This document shows, piece after piece, positions 17,901 through 25,712 of a DNA stretch of 39,136 bases (position 1 is the first letter of the stretch; each line of letters begins with the position of its first letter). The DNA is from Lewinella cohaerens DSM 23179 (lineage in GTDB: Bacteria > Bacteroidota > Bacteroidia > Chitinophagales > Saprospiraceae). The position numbers and the translations under genes were made by a program. Where the stretch lies: the NCBI RefSeq assembly GCF_000379805.1, contig NZ_KB903548.1, positions 32,464 through 71,599 of the forward strand. The letters run 5' to 3'. The notes under the pieces are model-generated. The model did no database searches and was not told the DNA's origin. It saw nothing but the letters and a program-made list of their open reading frames with translations.

Positions 17901-18390
17901 GTCCAAAAACGAGAACCCGCTCCAAGGCAGTTTCATCATTGAAGAATTGACAGACTTGGTAGAAGAGGCGGTGCTGATGGAGTTTGATCGCATCACAGAA
18001 CGGGGCGGCGTACTGGGCGCAATGGAGACCATGTACCAGCGGAATAAGATCCAGGAAGAAAGTATGCACTACGAGATGTTGAAGCATACCGGCGAACTGC
18101 CCATCATTGGCGTCAATACCTTCCTGAGCAAAGAAGGCTCACCCACCATTACTCCCGGTGAAGTCATCAGGGCCACTACAGAAGAAAAGGAACAACAGAT
18201 TGCCACCTTAGAGCGCCTCAAAAGCGCGAGCAAGCAAGAAGGTGCCGCCGCATTGAAACGTCTCCAAGACGCAGCAGTTGCTAACGAAAACCTCTTCGAT
18301 GAATTACTGGAAGCTACCAAGTTCTGTTCCTTAGGCCAAATTACACACGCACTTTATCAGGTGGGTGGGCAGTATAGGAGGAATATGTAA
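14998..18390 (+). CDS. icmF: Fused isobutyryl-CoA mutase (IcmF)
   Basis: This adenosylcobalamin enzyme interconverts isobutyryl-CoA and n-butyryl-CoA. The 1130-aa fusion has the IcmF order: B12-binding domain (1-140; DGH at 23-25, with His25 as the expected cobalt ligand), MeaB/ArgK-like G-protein chaperone (~195-430; P-loop [12 protein letters not shown] at 200-211, ETSGIGQ at 300-306, NKFD at 347-350), a linker, then the mutase barrel (~550-1130; [29 protein letters not shown]). Phe578 in AAGVFPFKR and Gln779 in DQAQNTCIF are the residues known to mark isobutyryl-CoA mutase; methylmalonyl-CoA mutase has Tyr and Arg there. It likely acts in branched-chain or butyrate-linked metabolism. The 5' leader is unusual. 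Confidence 0.95.
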   Translation: MQQVAPYQPQHKIRIVTAASLFDGHDAAINIMRRIMQSSGAEIIHLGHNRSVQDIVETAIQEDAQAIAITSYQGGHTEFFKYMHDLLKERGAGHIKIVGGGGGTILPSEIEELHAYGIDRIYAPDDGRTLGLQGMINDVLSKADYPLGEQLNGEVKEFTSRKATAVARLITAAENYPKENATWLKDVQEKAATIKTPVLGITGTGGAGKSSLVDELIRRFLRDFPEKTLGIISVDPSKRRTGGALLGDRIRMNAVSPAIAGDRVYMRSLATRQSNLALSAHVQSAVDILKVAGYDLVILETSGIGQSDTEIIDHSDVSLYVMTPEFGAATQLEKIDMLDFADIIAVNKFDKRGALDALRSVKKQYQRNHQLWDQQLEGMPVYGAIASQFNDPGVNSLYQALLAKVDERCETSLAAASSGSVLGESEKIFIIPPARVRYLSEISESIRTYNQWAQDQADIADRLYSIQQTIDTLRSAAKNDQHRTEDLENLQEEIKRDLDGHNWHLLEEWEAKVQRYTADEYVYQVRGRDIKVPTFTKTLSNTKVPRVSLPKYRSWGDILQWSLQENVPGEFPYAAGVFPFKRKGEDPTRMFAGEGGPERTNKRFHYLSSGMPAARLSTAFDSVTLYGEDPDYRPDIYGKVGNSGVSVCCLDDAKKLYSGFDLCDPRTSVSMTINGPAATICAFFMNAAVDQQCELYIKEHGLEDQVEAKFKELYDDQGLDRPVYYGDLPEGNNGLGLMLLGLTGDQVLDPKVYAELRAKALRSVRGTVQADILKEDQAQNTCIFSTEFSLKLMGDVQASFIEHGVRNFYSVSISGYHIAEAGANPISQLAFTLSNGFTFVEYYLSRGMNIDDFAPNLSFFFSNGVDAEYAVIGRVARRIWAKAMKQKYNANDRSQKLKYHIQTSGRSLHAQEIDFNDIRTTLQALYAIYDNCNSLHTNAYDEAITTPTENSVRRAVAIQMIINHELGLSKNENPLQGSFIIEELTDLVEEAVLMEFDRITERGGVLGAMETMYQRNKIQEESMHYEMLKHTGELPIIGVNTFLSKEGSPTITPGEVIRATTEEKEQQIATLERLKSASKQEGAAALKRLQDAAVANENLFDELLEATKFCSLGQITHALYQVGGQYRRNM

Positions 18391-18424
18391 ACCGTTCCCA
18401 AACCATTTAGTAACGGGTATAATA

Positions 18425-18479
18425 GTGAGGCTTGCCTTTTTGTGTTTCTAAAAGCAAGAAACGTTTAGGCAAACCTCAC
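18425..18479. terminator. Long stem-loop between convergent genes
   Basis: GTGAGGCTTGCC (18425-18436) pairs with GGCAAACCTCAC (18468-18479) with one G-U pair, and an inner stem GTTTCT/AGAAAC (18444-18449, 18457-18462) extends it. It lies between the convergent icmF and epoxide hydrolase genes. There is no strong U-run, so its role as a bidirectional terminator is likely but not certain. Confidence 0.55.
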
Positions 18480-18531
18480 CTACTTGGTATCGTAGAATGA
18501 TATGCAGAACGCGACCGAAGGAAGTTTCAGA

Positions 18532-19503
18532 TCATACCTGTTGTTCTAGCCATTTTAAAATCGATTGGTTTGTTTCTTCTGGCATTTCTTGTTGAATACA
18601 ATGACCACAATCCAGGCTGGTCACTTCCACATTAGGTACGAACGCTGGTAAATTTTCAAACTTCGGAATCATATCCCGTTCGCCATAAATCATGAGTGTG
18701 GGGTGTTGAATGATTGGGTTTACCTCCGCAAGTAAGTGCCAGTTTCGGTTAAGGTTTCTGTACCAATTTATAGCACCTGTAAAGCCTGATGATTCGAAGG
18801 CAGAAACGAAAACAGAAAGTTCGCGCTCGCTCATTATCGGGTCACCAAATGGTTTTGCTGCTCTTGCAAGGTTAATCATCAACATCCCTGGTTCAGGCGG
18901 CGCAGGTGGTACGTTCTTGCGGAACAGGTTACGAAGGAACTGGGATGTGTTTTCAGCCAATACAGCATCTGCGACTCCCGGCTGTCTATTGAAGTGAACA
19001 AAATAAAAGTCTCCGCCAAATATTGCTTCCATTAACTCAATCCATGGTCTTTCTCCACGCTCTTGATAGGGTAAAGCCAAGTTTATCACTTTACTTACCC
19101 GTTTGGGATGTAACTGTGCCAGTCTCCAAACAACATTTGCTCCCCAATCATGACCGACAAAAATAGCATCTTCGTATCCGTAGTGATCGAGAAGTGCTAC
19201 GAGGTCTCCTGTCAAGTGTTCAATGTCGTAACCGGTTACTTCGGTCGGACGGGATGAGTTACCATAACCACGTTGATTAGGAACAATGACGTGGAATCCC
19301 GCCGCAGCAAGAGCTGGTACTTGATGACGCCAAGAGAAAGCATGCTCAGGAAAACCATGACAGAGTATAATAGGGTTTCCTTCATTCTCTCGACCTGCTT
19401 CAAAGACCTCTAGTTGTACATCATTGACTGCAATCAAGGTTGGCTTGGGAAAATCGGTTACATCAGGTATTGGGTTTAATACGTTTGCCATTTTACTTAT
19501 CAT
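18532..19503 (-). CDS. Epoxide hydrolase-like alpha/beta hydrolase
   Basis: The 323-aa protein has the full epoxide hydrolase signature: oxyanion HGFP (49-52), NQRGYGNSSRP, nucleophile Asp119 in VGHDWGAN, lid tyrosines Tyr167 (GGDFYFVHF) and Tyr248 (GAINWYRN), acid Asp277 in YGERDMI and His301 in DCGHCIQQE. Asp rather than Ser as nucleophile and the two tyrosines favour epoxide hydrolysis to diols over esterase or dehalogenase activity. The physiological substrate is unknown. The start could also be Met5 (19491). The WYL-domain regulator gene lies 67 nt upstream on the same strand, with a palindrome and a -7 box between them, so it may control this gene. Confidence 0.9.
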   Translation of the reverse strand: MISKMANVLNPIPDVTDFPKPTLIAVNDVQLEVFEAGRENEGNPIILCHGFPEHAFSWRHQVPALAAAGFHVIVPNQRGYGNSSRPTEVTGYDIEHLTGDLVALLDHYGYEDAIFVGHDWGANVVWRLAQLHPKRVSKVINLALPYQERGERPWIELMEAIFGGDFYFVHFNRQPGVADAVLAENTSQFLRNLFRKNVPPAPPEPGMLMINLARAAKPFGDPIMSERELSVFVSAFESSGFTGAINWYRNLNRNWHLLAEVNPIIQHPTLMIYGERDMIPKFENLPAFVPNVEVTSLDCGHCIQQEMPEETNQSILKWLEQQV

Positions 19504-19521
19504 AAAGATTAATTAATACTG

Positions 19522-19529
19522 CAAACTTA
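19522..19529 (-). promoter_or_regulatory. Candidate -7 box of the epoxide hydrolase gene
   Basis: The minus strand reads TAAGTTTG, an exact TAnnTTTG match 18 nt before the GTG/ATG region at 19503. The upstream TTG (19544-19546 on the minus strand) is slightly close and falls in the palindrome. Confidence 0.45.
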
Positions 19530-19538
19530 TACCTGACG

Positions 19539-19558
19539 AGTGACAACCCTATGTCACT
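19539..19558. promoter_or_regulatory. Operator-like palindrome
   Basis: AGTGACA (19539-19545) and TGTCACT (19552-19558) form a perfect 7-bp inverted repeat with a 6-nt spacer, 20 bp in all. It overlaps the -33 region of the hydrolase promoter and lies just after the WYL regulator gene. This is the layout of an operator bound by a dimeric HTH protein. Confidence 0.5.
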
Positions 19559-19570
19559 TGTCTGCGAAGA

Positions 19571-20260
19571 TTAATGGTATTGGTCGAAATACTCTTGTAA
19601 AGTCATATTGTGAGGTTCAAATTCTTCTGATAGAATTTCTATTTTTTGAATTCGGTCTAATCGAAAAAACCGAAATTCCTTACGTAAACGACACATTGCA
19701 ACCAAATACCAATTTTCGGTACTTAATAGTGCAAACGGCTCTATCAATCTGTTCGTTACCGTTTCCTCCTTATTAATATATTCTATCCTGACAAGCTTAT
19801 AATTGGTAAGCGCATTTTGCAAATCCGACAAACTACTACTATTCCTTTCTTGATTTATGACTTGGTTATATTGAGTTCTATTAGCAAGTAGATTTGCTTT
19901 GTCTTTGACCTTATATCTTAGAATTGATTTTATTTTATCAATTGCCTCCGAATAATCCTTGACAAATGAGGCATCCTTATTTTTCAATACCAACTGTTCT
20001 GCTAGTATTAAGGCGTTTGCTTGTTTTTCGGTAAACATTACCGGTGGTATGTTATAACCGTCCATCAAGGTGTACCCTTTCTCCTTTTCGGTAAAAATAG
20101 GTACACCTGCTCGCTCCAATGTTTTTAAATCTCTGTAAATAGTTCGTTTGCTGACACCAAATTTTTCAGAAAGACTTGTAGCCGTCAATCTTCCTTTTGT
20201 TTGCAATTGAGTCAGAATTGCAGTCAGCCTTGAAATTCTCTTGATATCATCTCCTTGCAT
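19571..20260 (-). CDS. HTH-WYL (YafY-type) transcriptional regulator
   Basis: The 229-aa protein has a DeoR-like winged helix (residues ~8-62; LSEKFGVSKRTIYRDLKTLE is the recognition part, then GVPIFTEKEKGYTL as the wing), and a WYL ligand-binding domain (~140-212) with the signature NWYLVAMCR followed by FRFFRLDRI. WYL domains sense ligands, often nucleic acid or nucleotide-derived, and switch a neighbouring gene. The epoxide hydrolase gene follows 67 nt downstream on the same strand, so it is the natural target. A palindrome TAGCATGCTA (20293-20302) 32 nt upstream of the start could be a second site for autoregulation. Confidence 0.93.
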   Translation of the reverse strand: MQGDDIKRISRLTAILTQLQTKGRLTATSLSEKFGVSKRTIYRDLKTLERAGVPIFTEKEKGYTLMDGYNIPPVMFTEKQANALILAEQLVLKNKDASFVKDYSEAIDKIKSILRYKVKDKANLLANRTQYNQVINQERNSSSLSDLQNALTNYKLVRIEYINKEETVTNRLIEPFALLSTENWYLVAMCRLRKEFRFFRLDRIQKIEILSEEFEPHNMTLQEYFDQYH

Positions 20261-20292
20261 TTGGGATTTTTTTATGGCCTACAACTACGGTA

Positions 20293-20302
20293 TAGCATGC
20301 TA
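20293..20302. promoter_or_regulatory. Palindrome upstream of the WYL regulator
   Basis: TAGCATGCTA is a perfect 10-bp palindrome about 32 nt upstream of the regulator start. It could be an autoregulatory site, but one short palindrome is weak evidence. Confidence 0.25.
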
Positions 20303-20367
20303 AAGTTTTAGAGATGAGGAAATAAATAATCTACACACCTTCCTTGTATAGTGAAGTTATACAATCA

Positions 20368-21303
20368 CTACGCCCGGAAAATCTGCCGAATACTGTATGG
20401 CCGCTTCCCCTGCGACTCATAATAAGTACGTACCTGGATTTCTACCACAATGCCAATGGTAATGAATTGAATTCCGCCCAAAAGCAGGATCAAGCCCAAG
20501 ATCATCAAGGGTTTGCCCCAAATATCCTGGCCCATAACTTTGAGGCCCAAAAGATAGAGGTTGATCAATACGCCTACTAAAAACATAATAATACCTGAAT
20601 TCCCAAACAAGTGCATTGGCCGGGCGAGGTAACGCTTAAAGAAAAGCATCAAAAGTAAATCGCTGACGACTTTGAAGGTTCGGCCTAAACCATACTTACT
20701 CTCTCCAAACTGCCGAGCGTGGTGCTTGACCGGGATTTGCTGTATCCTTGAAGTTTCTAAACTCACCAGTACAGGAATAAAGCGGTGTAACTCTCCGTAC
20801 AAGCCTAAATCTTTGGCAACTTCGGCACGCATGACCCTAATAGCACAGCCATAATCACGTAAATGTACACCAGAAGAAGTACGGATAATGTAGTTAGCGA
20901 TCCAGCTGGGAATTTTACGCAAGAACATTCCATCCTGCCGGTTAGCGCGCTCACCTGCTACCATATCTAACTCCTCGGCTTCGGCCATAGCCAACATCTT
21001 CGGCAAATCATCGGGGTCATTTTGCAAGTCACCGTCCATCGTAGCAATAAACTCGCCTTGTGCCACATCAATACCTGCCATCAAGGCTGCACTTTGGCCA
21101 TAGTTGCGCCTAAACTCTACAATCACAAGCCGCTTATACAGCTCCTTTCGTAATGTTTTCAAAGTCCGATCCGTAGATCCATCATCAACATAGATCAATT
21201 CGTACTCAACATCTTTTAGGGCCGTTTTGATTTTTTGGATCAATGGCACTACATTTTCTTCTTCATTGAAGACCGTAACTATTACCGATAACTTTATAGA
21301 CAT
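20368..21303 (-). CDS. GT2 glycosyltransferase, polyprenyl-phosphate type
   Basis: The 311-aa membrane protein has a GT-A fold of the GT2 family: VIVTVFNEEENV, the DDGSTD nucleotide-binding motif (40-45), and a DxD motif in TMDGDLQNDP (90-92). The acceptor region has QFGESKYG, typical of enzymes that add a sugar to a polyprenyl phosphate (DPM1, GtrB or ArnC type). Two C-terminal membrane helices lie at about 232-254 and 265-292. It probably makes a lipid-linked sugar at the cytosolic face of the inner membrane for envelope glycans or sugar tailoring; the sugar is unknown. The cyclase gene is upstream on the same strand. Confidence 0.92.
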   Translation of the reverse strand: MSIKLSVIVTVFNEEENVVPLIQKIKTALKDVEYELIYVDDGSTDRTLKTLRKELYKRLVIVEFRRNYGQSAALMAGIDVAQGEFIATMDGDLQNDPDDLPKMLAMAEAEELDMVAGERANRQDGMFLRKIPSWIANYIIRTSSGVHLRDYGCAIRVMRAEVAKDLGLYGELHRFIPVLVSLETSRIQQIPVKHHARQFGESKYGLGRTFKVVSDLLLMLFFKRYLARPMHLFGNSGIIMFLVGVLINLYLLGLKVMGQDIWGKPLMILGLILLLGGIQFITIGIVVEIQVRTYYESQGKRPYSIRQIFRA

Positions 21304-21401
21304 ATGGAGGGTATCGTCGCTAAGAAAAAGACAAAGGTCTGAATTTTTCTGCTTTTATTACCTTTCTGAATATTTATCAACCGTTAAGCTTCCAATTAAC
21401 T

Positions 21402-24400
21402 TTAATCTCCACGTTCTTGCCTAAGCTTTTCCAGCCTTGTTTTATAGAGGTACTGAGGGGTTGCAGCGTAAAGCTCTTCGAACAAGCGTATAGCCAAATC
21501 ACGAGCTGTTTTATCAACTGGTAAGAGTATGAAACGAATGTAAGCAGCCTCAGCTTGCTGCTCGGTACTGAGGGGCTGTTTCTTTAAATCATCTAGTAAT
21601 AACAATGCCTCGTTTGTATGACCATGTAGATACAAAGCACGAATTTCTAAAGCACGGGCATCAAAAATAAGATCAGGGTTTCCTAATTCCTTCGCCAGCG
21701 CCAGTGCTTCTTTTTCTACTATTAACAACTCGGCTACCCGTTTAACTTTTATCAAAACAAGCCCCTTCTCTATCAAGCTGGAACAGAGAACAATTTTGTG
21801 ATTGATCTTACGTGTTACTTCAATCGCCCGATCATAAAAATGTAGGCTTCGGTCGTATTCCTCTGTAAAGAAAAAGATATCTCCCAAAGTATTAACCGCC
21901 TTAGCGATTCCCTTTTGATAGCCTAGTTCTTCACAGAGCATCAAGTTTTTTTGCATATACTCTACAGCCGGATAAAAGTCTCCTACCAGCTTGAGTAAAT
22001 CACCAACAAGGCCCAGTGCAATCGCAATACCTTGTTTATCCCCGAGTTCTTCTGTCAACTCAAGGTCTCTGCGAAAAAGGTCCATCGCCCGCTCGTAATC
22101 CCCTTGCTGTTGGATCACTAAACCTAACGACCCCATCGCAATAGAGACGAGTTGTTTATTCCCTAGTTCTTCCGCTAATTTCAAGCCCTCTTCATAGCTT
22201 TCTCCAGCATCAGAGTAGTCGCCTTTCTCGTATTGGACAATGCCTAAATTGACGAGTAAAACCGCCATACCTTGCTTATCATTACGTTGGCGATGCAGTG
22301 GCAGTTGTTTTCGCACAACAGCAATCCCTTCCTCCAGTTGCCCCTGATTCATGTGCGTAAGCGCCAGATTGGCGACCACTTGTGCACTTCCCGTAGAAGC
22401 CCCGGTACCGTAGCCTGAATCTAAGCTGCGTTCAAAACATTCTTGCGCTTCAGGGTACTCGCCCAGTCGAAGGTGAAGATTCCCCAGGTGACCATTAACT
22501 TTAGCAAAACCAATCTTGTCATCAACTGATTCAAACAAGCCTGCAGCTGTATTAAGATAAGATGCAGCTTTATCGTATTCACCTCTAAGCAGAAGCAGGT
22601 GCCCCAGATGATTATTAGCTTCCCCAATCATCACTACATCCCTTGAACTCTTTGCCAATTCCAGCGAACGACGGAAGGCCTCCTCACTCTCTTTCCAATT
22701 ACCGATGAGTTGAAGTAACTTTCCTCGCTTTAGATGCGTCTGTATTTCATCCGCACTATCCGCCTTGGCACCGAGATAACTGAGCAGTTTTTCATAATAT
22801 TCCAGCGCCAATTGGTTCTGGTAGTTATTACGCGCGTGATCAGCTGCTTTACGTAAGTATTCACAGGTTTTATTGAATACGCCTGCCTGTTCATAATGAA
22901 AAGCCAAATCCACGTAGCGGCTCTCTAATTGCCAGGGATAAATCCTTTCAATAGCCTCCGCAATTAAGCGATGTAACTGTTTGAGGCGTGTTTGCAACTG
23001 CATACTATACACCGCTTCACGCAACAAACTATGCCTAAAAATATACCGCAACTCATTCATCGCCATCCAAATCTGCACCTGCTCCGCCGATTTTATTTCT
23101 TCTTTCAGCAGTGCTGCACTATCCAGATAACGATCTGCAAATAACCCCTGGGCACGCATGACTTCCGACAAGATGGGAATGTCAAATTCACGGCCAATGA
23201 CTGCCGCCGCCTTTACGGTTTCTCTTACCTGTTCAGATAAACGATCTATCCTTGCGGTAAGAATGGCATTGATAGAATTAGACAACTTGACATTTTCGTC
23301 TTTGATCGTCCATTTATCTTCATCCTGGGTGAGTAAACCACTCTCGGTGAAATACTCTAAAATCTGCTCCAGGTAAAACGGGTTGTTGTTAGTCGTTCGA
23401 ATAAGCATAGCGTGAAAAGCCTCAGAGATAGGCCCACCAAGTACCGACTCGGCAAATACGCGTACACTTTCTTCCGGTAGGTTTTTTAGCTCTATTTCCA
23501 AATACGGAAGCTCCAATCGAGTAACAGTAGTTGGTGTTAACGGGTATGGCTTAGACCCCTCATCATTGTACCTGGAAGTAATCAGTAGAAACAATGGATA
23601 GTGAGGCATCTGCCGGGTGAGTTCCTGAAGCAACTCCGCCGAACTATCATCCAACCAGTGGCTATCTTCCAGCTCAACAATCAATGGTTTCAACTGGCTT
23701 TCGGCAATCAATAAATTAATGATCGACCAAATCGTATTTTGATAACGGCCCTTTGCATCCAGTTGCTCCCACAGAGAATTTTCGGAAGAAAGCCCCAACA
23801 ATGCAATCAACACCGGTCGGGTTCTTTCCAATTCTCGGAGAGTAAGCTCTACCCCTTCTGTGTTAAGCTCGATAAGTTGTTCCCTCAGCAGCCTAAACCG
23901 GTTGTCAAAATTGAGCCTGTTTGTGAAGTCGTTTTCTTCGGGCGATTGCTCAAAGTAATTTTGCAGAAAATAAAGGAACGGGTTGAAAGGTTTGTGCAAA
24001 ATTTGATCGGCCTGGCATACAAACCACTGAAGACGATTGCCATCTAAAAGAAGATTGCGCAATTCAAAAGTCAGTCGGCTTTTACCAACACCAGCTTCTC
24101 CAAAAATATATGCGACTCCGGCATTCTTGTGTTCAAAAAGCGGCTCGGCAAAATCAATTACTTTTTTGAGCTCCTCATCACGGGCAATCAACTTCCCCGT
24201 ATAGGTAGGTTTAACGTTGAAATTACGCCCTAGTAATTTATAGGTAGGTACATTTCCTTTGATCCCCTTGTACTTGATATTTCCAGTATGCAAAAACCGA
24301 AAACTACTGGCTTTTTGAATTTCTTCATCAGCGAAAAACTCGCCCCATTCCGCATTGGTCATCAAGCGAGCCGCCAAGTTCACTCGGTTACCAACACAGG

Positions 24401-25430
24401 CGTACTGGCAGCGTTCGTAACCTCCAACAATACCGGTATAGGCATTGCCTACCGTCATTCCGGCCCTGATTTTCCAGTCGTGCTTTTCTTGGGTAGGTCG
24501 GAGCTTCTCCCTCAGACTAAGCAAAAACTCCAGCGCACGATCAACATTGTTCTCGAAAGCTACAGGAGCACCAAAAAAGATGGTAATGACGCCTCCTTTA
24601 TCTCCAAAGTCTATTTCCTTAAAATAACCAGAAAACGTTGCCGTTTGCCGCAAAACAATCTCCGAGAACTCATTGATTTCCTCATGATTACTGACACCAT
24701 CAAAGGATAAGAAAATGGAAACTACTGGTCGAAATTCACCCTCCTGCTTGTAATCTACAACGGCTTCCGGTAAAAACATCAAAGCCGTCTCTCTGTCTAG
24801 CTCATCGCATTCTAATGGCGGAGGAAAACCTGTAATGTTAATGGTGCTCGTCACCCGGTAGGCATCTTCACCCACAGGATCTAACTCAAGCGTATGATCT
24901 GGCAAACGCCGTAAAAGAGAGCCATCAATAACGATATCCTGATTCTCTGCCAGCGTCTGACAATAAGCACAACTATCAACAGGTTGCCCTCGGAAATAAA
25001 AACTCTTAGGGTCAGAACCAACAATACCCCATTCTACATCTCCAAAACTCAGGCCAAATTTGAGGCCAATCGTAAAGTTTCCAAAACGGTTCTTCCGGCG
25101 CTGAAATAAAGCGCGTGCCATGGCCGAGGTTTGGATGAGTGCTTCTGCACTTTGTCGTTCATCTTCTGCCGGAAAGATAGCCGTAAAGGCATCACCCGCA
25201 AAATAAGGGATAAAACCACCACGGGCGTAAACCAAGCGAATAAGGGGTTCAAAGATTTCGTTTAGAACGATGGAAAGTCGCTCTGCTCCGGCATTACCTT
25301 CGCGCATCAGCCCTTCGGTCAACGGTGTAAATCCCTTTAAATCAATAAACAAGGTGAACGCACGCAAACTACCTTGCTGTTCGTTCGCCAATAGGCGCTC
25401 ATGAATAAAGTATGGAATAAGATGCTTCAC
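21402..25430 (-). CDS. Soluble adenylyl cyclase-like protein: two cyclase domains, AAA ATPase, TPRs
   Basis: The 1342-aa protein has two class III cyclase homology domains (C1 ~20-200, C2 ~235-400), a P-loop ATPase (Walker A GEAGVGKS at 444-451; Walker B-like IVELEDSHW near 580), and a long TPR array from ~870 to the end. This order matches mammalian ADCY10. C1 keeps both metal aspartates (Asp30 in FIDLKGFT, Asp80 in YFAGDAF). C2 has Lys271 and DKGG (277-280) and the Asn351/Arg355 pair in VNLAAR, so one C1-C2 pair could form one active site. By alignment the bicarbonate ligands of ADCY10 (Lys95, Arg176) are Tyr76 and Ala155 here. The gene has no signal peptide and is probably cytosolic. It could make cAMP under control of the ATPase/TPR part. 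Confidence 0.88.
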   Translation of the reverse strand: MKHLIPYFIHERLLANEQQGSLRAFTLFIDLKGFTPLTEGLMREGNAGAERLSIVLNEIFEPLIRLVYARGGFIPYFAGDAFTAIFPAEDERQSAEALIQTSAMARALFQRRKNRFGNFTIGLKFGLSFGDVEWGIVGSDPKSFYFRGQPVDSCAYCQTLAENQDIVIDGSLLRRLPDHTLELDPVGEDAYRVTSTINITGFPPPLECDELDRETALMFLPEAVVDYKQEGEFRPVVSIFLSFDGVSNHEEINEFSEIVLRQTATFSGYFKEIDFGDKGGVITIFFGAPVAFENNVDRALEFLLSLREKLRPTQEKHDWKIRAGMTVGNAYTGIVGGYERCQYACVGNRVNLAARLMTNAEWGEFFADEEIQKASSFRFLHTGNIKYKGIKGNVPTYKLLGRNFNVKPTYTGKLIARDEELKKVIDFAEPLFEHKNAGVAYIFGEAGVGKSRLTFELRNLLLDGNRLQWFVCQADQILHKPFNPFLYFLQNYFEQSPEENDFTNRLNFDNRFRLLREQLIELNTEGVELTLRELERTRPVLIALLGLSSENSLWEQLDAKGRYQNTIWSIINLLIAESQLKPLIVELEDSHWLDDSSAELLQELTRQMPHYPLFLLITSRYNDEGSKPYPLTPTTVTRLELPYLEIELKNLPEESVRVFAESVLGGPISEAFHAMLIRTTNNNPFYLEQILEYFTESGLLTQDEDKWTIKDENVKLSNSINAILTARIDRLSEQVRETVKAAAVIGREFDIPILSEVMRAQGLFADRYLDSAALLKEEIKSAEQVQIWMAMNELRYIFRHSLLREAVYSMQLQTRLKQLHRLIAEAIERIYPWQLESRYVDLAFHYEQAGVFNKTCEYLRKAADHARNNYQNQLALEYYEKLLSYLGAKADSADEIQTHLKRGKLLQLIGNWKESEEAFRRSLELAKSSRDVVMIGEANNHLGHLLLLRGEYDKAASYLNTAAGLFESVDDKIGFAKVNGHLGNLHLRLGEYPEAQECFERSLDSGYGTGASTGSAQVVANLALTHMNQGQLEEGIAVVRKQLPLHRQRNDKQGMAVLLVNLGIVQYEKGDYSDAGESYEEGLKLAEELGNKQLVSIAMGSLGLVIQQQGDYERAMDLFRRDLELTEELGDKQGIAIALGLVGDLLKLVGDFYPAVEYMQKNLMLCEELGYQKGIAKAVNTLGDIFFFTEEYDRSLHFYDRAIEVTRKINHKIVLCSSLIEKGLVLIKVKRVAELLIVEKEALALAKELGNPDLIFDARALEIRALYLHGHTNEALLLLDDLKKQPLSTEQQAEAAYIRFILLPVDKTARDLAIRLFEELYAATPQYLYKTRLEKLRQERGD

Positions 25431-25712
25431 CGTCGCTATTAAGGTATCTCTTCGTGCTGGCTTTGTTTAGTAGCCATTGAGCAATCATTGGGCAAATTAC
25501 AAAGTTTTGGGAAATCCCCGCCCCTCATATACTTCATAGTAAACTGAATTTATGCCTTTACAAGTATCCCTCGTTGTAGAAAGTAGTGTTTTTGCACCAC
25601 CCACTCGGTTATTGGCATCTTTGACAATCAAATATTTAGAGGACTAAATAGCTTTTTTTTTCTTCGCAATTAGATATTGACCCGCTACTAGTATATCCAA
25701 AACCAAAACCTC

